Assembly: GCA_946902875.1 (NCBI GenBank)
Contig: OX336345.1
Span: 18,755,395 to 18,819,394, forward strand
Reading direction: 5' to 3'
Length of the DNA stretch: 64,000 nt
DNA from: Nematopogon swammerdamellus
Lineage: Eukaryota; Arthropoda; Insecta; Lepidoptera; Adelidae
The notes beneath the pieces are model-generated. The model searched no databases. It was not told the DNA's origin and saw nothing but the letters and a program-made list of their open reading frames with translations. The position numbers and the translations under genes were made by a program. The first letter of the stretch is position 1, and each line of letters opens with the position of its first letter. This document shows, one piece after another, positions 54,631-64,000 of the stretch.

Positions 54631-57600
54631 TAGTGATGCAAAGGCCGTCAATTACCGACGTTGACCAAACGGAAAACTTCCAAAAAATGGAAAACGTCCG
54701 TCAATGACCGGTCATTGACGGCTCTTATGCGACGCCGCAAGCTCGGCACGACGACGCCGCGCGACGCCTTCCATAACGAGTGAGCCAGGCGTTCTTGACG
54801 CGCCGCGCGTGTGCAGAAGGGTGGATCTTCTTTTAAATTTTTATTAGTTTTTCTTGATATAATGTAGGTACCTACCTAGGTGATTAAATAAAAAACTATA
54901 AAAGAAATCGTAATATTCTATGTTGAAAAAAATAGAGCGGGCTACACTCCAATAACTTATATATATATATAATCAATCATACCTACCCTACCTACCTCGG
55001 ACTTTTTCCAGCGCTAACAGGGTAGGTAGCACTCAATCACTAACAACCTACCTATAACACGGAAATTCACTCGTGGGCATGCATGAGTGCGGTGCGAATA
55101 GTCTACCCTACACGTATTTCTATAAGGAATTATTAAATTATTATAAAACTAACCTAACCAACCCAACCCGAAAGGACTTGCAATGGAATACTCTAGACTC
55201 TAGATTGACAATTGAACAGAGTGGCGGCGTAAACTTTGTACCTATCTCCTTTTATTTAGTGTAGGTAGGTTGATTATTTGAATCGTAGTTGTAGGTAACC
55301 AACGTTTGTAGGTAGGTACCTACTATATTGCGCTGCACAACACACATCGCGCGTGCGTGTTTGTGCAACGTGCGACCTTGATCGACGACGAAAATGTCGA
55401 TGTTTACCTACTTATTTACGCACTGTATTGGGCGCAACGAATGCAAGCAACACATGAGCTAAGTAGGTAGGCAGCTGCGCGGCGCACAGACATGTATGTG
55501 CTGCAGCGGCCGCGCGAGCGACGCGCTATCACGCCACGCAGTACGCTGTGCGCTGTCTCTCTTTTACCTGTAATAATTGCAAACGAGTGAAACAAATGAA
55601 TATAGTTAGGGTTAAAAGCAAATCGTTGGCGATGGCGACAAATTGTTTAAAAAATGAACTATTATTATTGTAAATAATAAGGACGGAAGGAGCGGCGCGG
55701 CGCGGCGCGGAGATGGACGCGGGGGAGCGGAGGCGGCGCGCGGCAGATTCACGCGCAGCTCCCGCGCCGCCTCTCCCCCCCCCCCCCCCCCCCCCTCCCG
55801 CGCCCACCTCTGCGCCGCGCCGCCGCCCGCGCAGCTCCGTCCTTGTTAATTTTATAATAATTATTTTCTTGGAAACCATTACGAATAGATGCATAGTTTC
55901 TTGGCAAAAGTTGTTTATAATACTGGGAAAATTTATTTTCTCGTTTTCTCTTAAAGTTAAAACAGAAACAAACAAAAAATTTCACATAGGTAGGTAGGTA
56001 CCTACTTTATTAGCAAAAGTAAAAGTAGGTATGTAACGTTATTTTAAAAACACTATATTAAAAGTTTGATAATTAATTAGTTTTTAACACTAATAGATCA
56101 ATACACAACTAAACACTTATTTATCCATTTCCCTTTGATTTTTACAGATTATTTAGGGCAACCTAGGTACTTTATTAGCAAAAGTAAAAGTAGGTAGGTA
56201 TGTAACGTTATTTTAAAAACACTCCATATTAAAAGTTTGATAATTAATTAGTTTTTTTAATTAATTATCGTATTCTGTTAGTTCGAAAAAATGCCTGCTT
56301 TTTGCCTCCAAAAGCAGGCATTTTTTCGAACTAACAGAATACACACACACAACTAACAAGTCGCTGACTAGACACGTGGTGCAAATGGTGCAATGCAAAT
56401 GCCAAGCGTGCGTGCGCAGCAAACGGCTACTTAAGTCCGACCGACCGAGTGAGTGCGAGCGACGTCACGTGTCGACGCGAAACGGCAACGTCGTCGTCGC
56501 GTGCGTGCGGCGGCGGTGCGCGCGGTCGACAACGCCGAGGAAACATTCCACTGGCATGTTCTGCTGGCATAATACCTACCAGTGGACAGAGAAGGCAAGT
56601 AGAAAGCTATCTTGCTGGACTGCTATCAAAATATTGTTTATTGCTTCGTCGACCTTATTTATTACGCTTACAATATTTAGAATGTTTTTTAGTTTTAAGT
56701 ACATTCGTTACTCACCAATACTTATCTGCTTATGAAATTTCCATTGCGGTAGTGCAATGAATAAAAAATGATGTTCAAATGTGATATGATATGATAGGAA
56801 AAATTCAAAATGTTGCTGGCCGCATTGCATGCAAGTATCAAACAAGATAATGTAACATGCATGCTGCACGTAACTTGCACACTTGCTTGCATGTCAACTT
56901 GTCCATCTGAACGGTTCGCGTCATGGACGCCGCCGCTCGCTCGCTCAAACGAACACGAAAACGGAATGAGAGTTGGTCATCCATGGAGTTGCTAGATACA
57001 ATACAATTTAAAATAAAAATTTTGCTCCAAGGTACCTACGAGTAGTTTTGTTTTTCTGATTTCAAATAGTTTTCATTTAATAATTATTTATTATATGCTA
57101 TGAGGATTTAAATCACCTGTCTTATCTAGTATATTGCATACTATTAGTGTAGGTTCTTAGTTAAAAGGTTAATTAATTTTATTAGGTGGGCATTTTATAA
57201 TACTGCAAAGTAGATATTTACACTTCCTAACATTAACTTTAAAAAATAGTTATGAGTCTTGTTTAATTAAAGTTTTATTTTATAACACTACCTATTTGTA
57301 TTTCTGAAGTAATTTTATATTCACATTAATCTATGTGGAGTATAATAATGAAATGATACAACTACATACAGCACACTTATTTTATATTTATATACGCGCG
57401 CCAAAATATTGCGACTCCACAACGTATTTTGTTCTCAGAAGTTGTCGATGGACGTTGCCCGAGCAGCAGTGCGGCAACGTTTCAATTTCGGCGTCGGTAG
57501 CGGACAACGTCCTTGATGACAACGGTCAACGTCGCGTCGCTCGACGACGCCGAGGCGACGACTTTTTAGGACGTTGACGGTCATTGACCGCTCTTTTAGT

Positions 57601-57648
57601 GGTCATTGACGGGACTTTATGGTCATTGACGGTCAATTTACAACACTA
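54631..57648. mobile_element. Large hAT-like element, no transposase recognised
   Basis: Ends TAGTGATGCAAA (left) and TTTACAACACTA (right, inverse TAGTGTTGTAAA), 10/12 paired. Perfect 8-bp target duplication GTCACGAT at 54623-54630 and 57649-57656. GTCATTGAC words cluster near both ends (about 54705-54720; 57578-57636), like the subterminal transposase-binding repeats of hAT elements. The 3018-bp interior has a CpG-rich poly-C segment (55680-55835), a direct repeat (about 56000-56090 and 56165-56262) and the perfect hairpin 56270-56342. No coding frame resembling a hAT transposase seen. Confidence 0.8.
56270..56342. repeat. Perfect 33-bp stem, 7-nt loop hairpin
   Basis: Arm GTATTCTGTTAGTTCG continuing AAAAAATGCCTGCTTTT (56270-56302), loop TGCCTCC, exact inverse arm 56310-56342, followed by (AC)n. 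Confidence 0.95.
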
Positions 57649-57711
57649 GTCACGATAGGTTGGATTGGATGGAATGGAGGTAACCTTCTTTCTGTTATAC
57701 AGTTTGTCAAT

Positions 57712-59417
57712 ACTAAGAAGTTTAGCCGACTTAATAGACTTGGGCCAACGCAAAACTAAGAAGTTTAACCGACTTTATAGACTTGAGGCAACGCAAGACT
57801 AAGAAGTGTAGCCTACTTCATAGACTTGGGGCAACGCAAGACTAAGAAGTTTAGCCGACTTCATAGACTTGGGCCAACGCAAAACTAAGAAGTTTAACCG
57901 ACTTTATAGACTTGAGGCAACGCAAGACTAAGAAGTGTAGCCTACTTCATAGACTTGGGGCAACGCAAGACTAAGAAGTTTAGCCGACTTCATAGACTTG
58001 AGGCAACGCAAGACTAAGAAGTTTAGCCGACTTCATAGACTTGGGGCAACGCAAGACTAAGAAGTTTAGCCGACTTCATAGACTTGAGGCAACGCAAGAC
58101 TAAGAAGTTTAACCGACTTTATAGACTTGAGGCAACGCAAGACTAAGAAGTGTAGCCTACTTCATAGACTTGGGGCAACGCAAGACTAAGAAGTTTAGCC
58201 GACTTCATAGACTTGAGGCAACGCAAGACTAAGAAGTGTAGCCTACTTCATAGACTTGGGGCAACGCAAGACTAAGAAGTTTAGCCGACTTCATAGACTT
58301 GAGGCAACGCAAGACTAAGAAGTTTAACCGACTTTATAGACTTGAGGCAACGCAAGACTAAGAAGTGTAGCCTACTTCATAGACTTGGGGCAACGCAAGA
58401 CTAAGAAGTTTAGCCGACTTCATAGACTTGAGGCAACGCAAGACTAAGAAGTGTAGCCTACTTCATAGACTTGGGGCAACGCAAGACTAAGAAGTTTAGC
58501 CGACTTCATAGACTTGGGCCAACGCAAAACTAAGAAGTTTAACCGACTTTATAGACTTGAGGCAACGCAAGACTAAGAAGTGTAGCCTACTTCATAGACT
58601 TGGGGCAACGCAAGACTAAGAAGTTTAGCCGACTTCATAGACTTGAGGCAACGCAAGACTAAGAAGTGTAGCCTACTTCATAGACTTGGGGCAACGCAAG
58701 ACTAAGAAGTTTAGCCGACTTCATAGACTTGGGGCAACGCAAGACTAAGAAGTTTAGCCGACTTCATAGACTTAAGGCAACGCAAGACTTAGAATTTTAA
58801 ACGTCTTCATAGACTTGGGGGCAACTCAAGACTGAGAAGTTTAGCCGACTTCATAGCGCAAGGCTTAGAAGTTTAAACGTCTTCATAGACTTGGGGCAAC
58901 TCAAGACTGAGAAGTTTAGCCGACTTCATAGCGGAAGACTTAGAAGTTTAAACGTCTTCATAGACTTGGGGCAACTCAAGACTGAGAAGTTTAGCCGACT
59001 TCATAGACTTGGGGCAACGCAAGACTAAGAAGTTTAGCCGACTTCATAGACTTGGGGCAACGCAAGACTAAGAAGTTTAGCCGACTTCATAGTCTTGGGG
59101 CAACGCAAGACTAGGAAATTTAGCCGACTTCATAGAATTGGGGCAACGCAAAACAAAGAAATTGACCCGACGACTTTATAGAATTGTGGCAACGCAAAAC
59201 GAAGAAGTTTAACCGAATTCATAGACTTGGGGTAGCGCAAAACGAAGAAGTTTAATCGATTTTATAGACTTGGGGCAATGGAAGACTAAGAAGTTTAGCC
59301 GAATTCACAGACTTGGGGCAACGCAAGATTAAGAAGTTTAACCGTTTTCATAGACTAGGGGCAACGCAAGACTTTTAGAAGTTTAACCGTCTTCATAGAC
59401 TTCGGGCAACGCAAGAC
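57712..59417. repeat. 43-bp satellite block, about 40 units, with higher-order pattern
   Basis: Unit ACTAAGAAGTTTAGCCGACT, TCATAGACTTGGGG, CAACGCAAG. Three main variants alternate: A (TTTAGCCGACTTCATAG), B (TTTAACCGACTTTATAG) and C (TGTAGCCTACTTCATAG). B-C-A runs recur in the left two thirds, while the right end (58790 on) is diverged and has shortened units. Starts 55 bp after the hAT target duplication and ends 286 bp before exon C. Confidence 0.95.
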
Positions 59418-59703
59418 AGGACATCCATCACGCAGAGACATAATTAAGACAGAATCCTTCATTAGATAAGATGCTAATGCGAAAATAAAGAGAAAAAATA
59501 CGTCCCGGCCTGAATTCGAACCTGGAACTTTGGCTTGAGCCGCCAACGTGTTACCATTTTGCTACCACATTTCGACACGACGTTATTCTCTCCAAATTTA
59601 AAACAGTTGCATCTTCTATTCTCTGTATTTTTCTTCTATGTTTGGTTTTGCATCTATGTTGGATTTGTATATTTGGATTGTATTCTGTGATGCCGTTCGG
59701 CAG
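59418..59703. other. End of intron B-C with a tRNA/SINE-like fragment
   Basis: 59505-59570 antisense contains CCAGGTTCGAATTC (B-box-like) and TGGTAGCAAAATGGTAAC; probably a SINE head, not a tRNA gene. The intron ends GTTCGGCAG. Confidence 0.5.
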
Positions 59704-59910
59704 GAGTGGGAGCCGACGCTGTGCGGCGCATCGGCGCCGGCGGCGGAGCTGGGCGCGGCGGTGTCGGCGTGGCGCTCGCTGCAGGACGGCCAGCGCATAC
59801 TGACGAACACCCCGAGCGTGCTCGGCGGCTGCAGGGCGCAGGTGTACCGCGTCGCGGGCACCACGCAGTGGTACACCGCCGTCATCGTCGGCTTCAACGA
59901 AACCACTGGC
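59704..59910 (+). CDS. Kdm3: KDM3/JMJD1-like demethylase, exon C
   Basis: Acceptor GTTCGGCAG to 59703, donor GTGAGT at 59911; 207 bp, 69 codons, phase 0/0. It encodes EWEPTLCGASAPAAELGAAV, SAWRSLQDGQRILTNTPSVL, GGCRAQVYRVAGTTQWYTAV and IVGFNETTG. The second half (G-R--VYR---TQW-T--I) matches the small beta-barrel-like N-terminal segment that follows exon B's region in KDM3 proteins. The first half is alanine-rich and loosely conserved. Strong GC3 bias. It should splice directly to exon B across about 23 kb. The next exon is not found in the remaining 4 kb. Confidence 0.87.
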
Positions 59911-61140
59911 GTGAGTCTTTCCTTCTTCTAAAATCAAACTTAATATCATACCAATAGCTACCACAAATTCACAGTCGCGAATTTAATAGAATTTTATACC
60001 ATATTTCGGTGTACCTATTTATTTTTCAAGCAAATTTTTTTTTAAATTTCTAACATACCGTCATGTCATGCTAAATCATATAAGGCATATTATGGTTGTT
60101 TTCCTAAATCAAAATAATGTTTGTGTACCTTGTAACGGGAATAAAACCTCAAATTAGGTGCCACTTTTTTTCCAATACTTATTCACACTAATTCGAAAAA
60201 TTTAAACAATTTCGTCAAAGATTTGAGTTCTCTATTTAATGCTATGATATTTTAAGGTAGGGTATTATTAAATTCTTATAACAGAACTATCGGCCCTCGA
60301 AAGTTTGAACAAAATCATCGATATTATTGTACAGAATTACACAACGTACCTATATCAATTAAAATTAAGCCTTAAATTCAAACAGATTTCGGCTGTTCCA
60401 CCCACCCACACATTGGCCACCTAAGGGTCCTAAGGCATGCAATTTAGTTTCATGTCCCTTAATTGCTTATTTATATAGAGCTAGATAAAACCAAAATGTG
60501 TGTCTTATTTGGCCATACAGACTAAACATGCAACGTCTGCCGTCTGTGTATTATATTTATGTATGCATTTACATGCGGGTCGCATTCACCTGCGTAATCC
60601 GACGTAATATCTTGCATAGCTCTCATTCTTTCGTTCCAACGCCACGTTGCAGAATATCATTATATCGTGGCACATTCAAGTGTCCTTCCTAACTAGGCAC
60701 GTAATCCTTCTCTAACGCAATACGCTTACAAGGCTCGAACACGAACTTCAACATAGATTCTAGAATCGTGACCGCCTCCGCCGCGCGTTCTAGAACTGGT
60801 TTTAAAATACTTAGGTACATCGGAATATTTGATCAGGCCGAGTTTAGTGACCTAATGTTCCGAATGATGTCATTGCGTTGTTTGTGAGAGGACGGGGCTC
60901 GACAGAAAAGGTCAGAGATAAATTATGCATTATCTCTTCTTTGAGGCTAAATAAACCGTTTGAGACGTCTGCGGTATTTTTGGAAGGCTAATTTGTATGG
61001 CCCCCTTTTACGTGGGCGTTGTGCTGGTCGACTTTATTAGGCTTATTTCAGTCTAGTTATTATCTATCTACTGTATGATTGTCGTGTTTAATTTAATTAC
61101 TGTTTATTTTATCCCGTACTTCTGCTTTACGTCTGCAAGT
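59911..61140. other. Intron downstream of exon C
   Basis: AT-rich; no exon or recognised repeat. Confidence 0.5.
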
Positions 61141-61792
61141 AGTTTCATGAAGTCATCTACTTTCTATAGCGATCTCCCTCTGTCTTGTGTACATAGAACA
61201 GACATAGAGAACAGAACATACTACTCTTTATTCACCAATTACAGTAGAAAGATTGTGGGCTAGTGTGATTTTTCTTTTTTCTTTCCGAACCAGTGTTCCC
61301 AACTTCCGAACGCCACAGAAGAATTCGTTATACCACAACTTCGTGATACCTTTTCGTCGGAAATAATGTAAAATTATGGGACGGTTGATTTCTAAAAATG
61401 CAAAAATTTTAATATCTTAGTAAAATTAAATCCTAACAGCATTTTCCCCCCATCGTAACTCTTTCGAGTTTCATGAAGTCATCTACTTTCTATAGCGATC
61501 TCCCTCTGTCTTGTGTACATAGAACAGACATAGAGAACAGAACATACTACTCTTTATTCACCAATTACAGTAGAAAGATTGTGGGCTAGTGTGATTTTTC
61601 TTTTTTCTTTCCGAACCAGTGTTCCCAACTTCCGAACGCCACAGAAGAATTCGTTATACCACAACTTCGTGATACCTTTTCGTCGGAAATAATGTAAAAT
61701 TATGGGACGGTTGATTTCTAAAAATGCAAAAATTTTAATATCTTAGTAAAATTAAATCCTAACAGCATTTCCCCCCCATCGTAACTCTTTCG
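61141..61792. repeat. 326-bp tandem duplication, two near-identical copies
   Basis: AGTTTCATGAAGTCATCTAC begins at 61141 and again at 61467. The copies agree throughout, differing by a base in the TTTTCCCCCC / TTTCCCCCCC tract. Confidence 0.95.
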
Positions 61793-63003
61793 ATTACGAC
61801 GCCCCACCTCGAGGTTCGACATTCAGAACACACGTCACGTAACAGGCTATTCCCGTTATCCACTCACCCCCCCATCTCCGAGCCGTCTTCGAACAAAAAC
61901 GTGACCTCCAAACACCCCGGCGAAGTATCGTCTCTTTCATTATTAGATTTCCCGTACTTGACAACCAGAGTCGCGTCGCGCCGCGTCGCTGTCAAATGTC
62001 TACAATGCCTCTCCCATTTTCCCCCCATTCCATTACCGTTTTCTCCCTTATCGCCCACTCTTTTTCCCTCCTTCCCTCACTCTACACTCTACTCAACGCC
62101 CACTCCGCTCCCGCTCTCTGCTCCCTCCAGCCCCGCTCGCTTCCCCCGACCGCCGCCGCCACTCAGCTCACCCAGAGGAGAAACTTTGTTGTTTTGGAGT
62201 CGCCGAGAGAAGTTTATTGTTTTTCTTTGGACAGTTTTGCTGTATCATGTCGCCGCGTCGGCAAGGGGTTGAACTGATTAATGTAGGTGTGGCGGTGCTT
62301 TAGGGTTTGTTTGATTGTAGTTTTCACACTATGAGCTTGAGTCCAAGGTCGTTTATCTTTTGTTTATGCGAATGCTTTGAATTTGTTACATACGGTGCCT
62401 AATGAGATTGATCATGTACGTCTGTTACAATATGTAGACATACTCGCACGTATATCATCTGCTGCTCTTCAAACTCTTGTAGTTGACTCTTTTTTGTACG
62501 AATTGTATTGTATTAACCCATGCATGGCTTGTATTTAACTAGCATGTACTTATATGTATTGATATTATGGTATTCTTATTATTATTTTATCTTCAATTCT
62601 CACGCTCAACTCTTTTGCTACTACCTACTTGTACATTCCACTATATTGTCGAATCTCAAACATCCAAAAGTTGACTGTAAGAATTCTTTGTAAGGGATAT
62701 GTCCGCCTTTGCACCTTATGTAAATTTTCTAATGTACTTGTTAATGTTTAATGTTTACTGGAGCTATAAGGCATTTTCTATTTTCGTTATTTGAAATAGG
62801 CTCAAATGAAATTAATCCAATCTTTTGGAAAGAAAACCCAAACGTTATTCCGAAAAAAAATATTCGGTTAAAATCGTATCAGTCAGTACTTTTTTATTAA
62901 GTTATGAACGGATAGAAAGAAAGGTAGAGCTGAGGGCTTCTGCTTTATAAGAGCATCCAAAATTCGTTAAACCTAAATATATTATTCAATTCATATTATG
63001 TTG
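61793..63003. other. Intronic sequence
   Basis: 61980-62165 is C/T-rich on the plus strand and yields Pro/Ser-rich frames without a family. No exon recognised. Confidence 0.45.
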
Positions 63004-63217
63004 CTAGCTTTTTCACGCGGCTTCGCTCGCGAATTCATCGAATTCGGATGATCGGTTTAAGAGTTATGGAGGAACATACATACATACATACAGAAAATAT
63101 TTCAAAATATCGTCAATTTAGTTTCAGTATCATACATAGAGTCTAGAAACGCAGTATCTCATAAAACAAAGTAACTTACTCCATGACAATCCCTTACAGA
63201 TTTATTATTAGTATTGA
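63004..63217 (-). mobile_element. Helitron-like element (family E), internally deleted
   Basis: CTAGCTTTTTCACGCGGCTT at the left; right end TTTATTATTAGTATTGA followed by T. Contains TCGAATTCGGATGATCGG and AGTAACTTACTCCATGAC. Lacks the GCGCGGAACAATTCGG middle. Confidence 0.55.
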
Positions 63218-63932
63218 TTGATATTGATGATTATGGTAGGTAACTAAAGTTTTTAAATCACAATTTTAGACTGAAAAAGTTAAGCACTAACAGAAACAGT
63301 AAATAAAGTTGCTGATCCAAGATGATAAGCGTCCGCCTGGAACATATTATGCAGCAAAGAGATTGGATCAGCGCAGCACCTACCCAATAAAGACGCCAGC
63401 CAGATAGCCGCAAACTTCAATCCGAGCAATCGCATCTCATTAAAACATCTCGTCCGACTTCCGAAGAATCCCCTAATTACATTTGCCTCTAGAAAGTTGA
63501 AGTCTAAATTAATATTCCAAGTCGCCGAGAGAGGGAGGGACTTGTGATATTAGCCGTCGAGAGCTATTCGGCTCGACCGCGACGCAGCGCCACCAAGCGG
63601 CAGAACTTTCCAACACTCACTTTGATACTCGAACGAACTTGGCGTAACTTGGGTGAACTTTGCCTGTGTTTTTTTTTTGTTTGCAAGTTCCCATCTCGTT
63701 ACACACGGCCGAACCCGTACAATAAACTTGGGAAAGTATTTTATTTATCGCTAGTATTCCGCGAAGTTTTTCCTACTCCGCTTGTTAATTATTTTCAGTG
63801 TGATTATACCGACTTTGTCGCTCGCTATGAGTCGACCGACCACTGAATTGTTCTCAATTCAGTGCGACCGACTGCGGCGCGCGGGAGCGTGATCCTGCGA
63901 TACTTTATGTATGTATGAGGTTATTAGGTTGT
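63218..63932. other. Intronic sequence
   Basis: A 100-codon plus frame (63544-63846) has no recognisable motif. TCAGTGCG hairpin-like symmetry near 63843-63866. No exon recognised. Confidence 0.4.
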
Positions 63933-64000
63933 TAGGGTTCCGTATACGTACGGGACCATATTACTGAGCCTACGCCGCCGCGCGCCGTCTGTCCTGGGAT
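63933..64000 (+). repeat. GGGTTCCGTA-type repeat, cut by window end
   Basis: GTTAGGGTTCCGTATACGTA, GGGACCATATTACTGAGCCT, ACGCC, as at 11603. Confidence 0.7.

Noticed and set aside
55529..55997. Frames of 94-148 codons inside the large hAT-like element
   Set aside because: Composition-driven by a CpG/poly-C segment, overlapping on both strands; no hAT transposase motifs.
57712..59417. CRISPR-like regular repeat array
   Set aside because: Contiguous 43-bp tandem satellite without unique spacers, in a eukaryotic intron.
59505..59570. Possible tRNA gene (B-box-like GGTTCGAATTC, antisense)
   Set aside because: No closing acceptor stem or anticodon arm; similar heads occur in SINEs elsewhere in the window.
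59638..59964. Alternative frames over exon C on both strands
   Set aside because: Only the plus frame EWEPTL...NETTG is bounded by an acceptor and donor in phase with exons A and B and matches KDM3.
61901..62277. Candidate KDM3 downstream exon (123-codon frame)
   Set aside because: Ser/Pro-rich from a C/T-rich tract, no match to the KDM3 region after exon C, no clear splice pair in phase 0.

Overview
The window looks like a lepidopteran (moth or butterfly) nuclear genome. It is AT-rich and intron-dominated. It is saturated with repeat classes familiar from that order: Helitron-like ends of the form CTAGCTGTTGCCCGCGG, the AACCGACTTCAAAAAAGGAGG repeat, the GGGTTCCGTA repeat, LINE 3' tails and short retroposons. 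No bacterial-style operon, rRNA gene, intact tRNA gene or CRISPR array was seen. The species assignment is inference from repeat style and the host gene; nothing was searched.

One host gene is recognisable, on the + strand: three consecutive phase-0 coding exons of a KDM3/JMJD1-type H3K9 demethylase (32976-33125, 36337-36450, 59704-59910). Together they encode 157 residues of the conserved N-terminal region. The upstream exon(s), the zinc finger and the catalytic JmjC domain are not seen here. The first intron is about 3.2 kb and the second about 23 kb.

The most striking feature sits on the middle exon. Exon B plus the first 72 bp of its downstream intron is tandemly repeated nine times (36337-38010, 186 bp = 62 codons per unit, nearly identical). 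Only unit 1 keeps the splice acceptor, every unit keeps the donor, and the whole array is stop-free in frame. One acceptor therefore faces nine in-frame donors.

Layout: 1-853 and 22489-23331 are inverted copies of a unit carrying a THAP zinc-finger first exon. Between them lie two related Helitron-like elements (7244-9379, 12465-14762) that carry a LINE-derived coding piece between oppositely oriented tandem arrays, plus many LINE tails and SINE-like copies and a hAT-type insertion with a perfect 8-bp target duplication (15199-15863). 23.4-32.5 kb is more repeat-rich sequence, including a nested retroposon with a 10-bp target duplication inside a Helitron. 32.6-38 kb holds KDM3 exons A and B. 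38-59.7 kb is the large intron, with a hAT-like element filled by a 42-bp minisatellite (46243-47813), a candidate hammerhead-like motif (48858-48931), a PIF/Harbinger-like MITE (50521-50779), a 3-kb hAT-like element with a perfect target duplication (54631-57648) and a 43-bp satellite block (57712-59417) ending just before exon C. After exon C the sequence is intronic, with one recent 326-bp tandem duplication.
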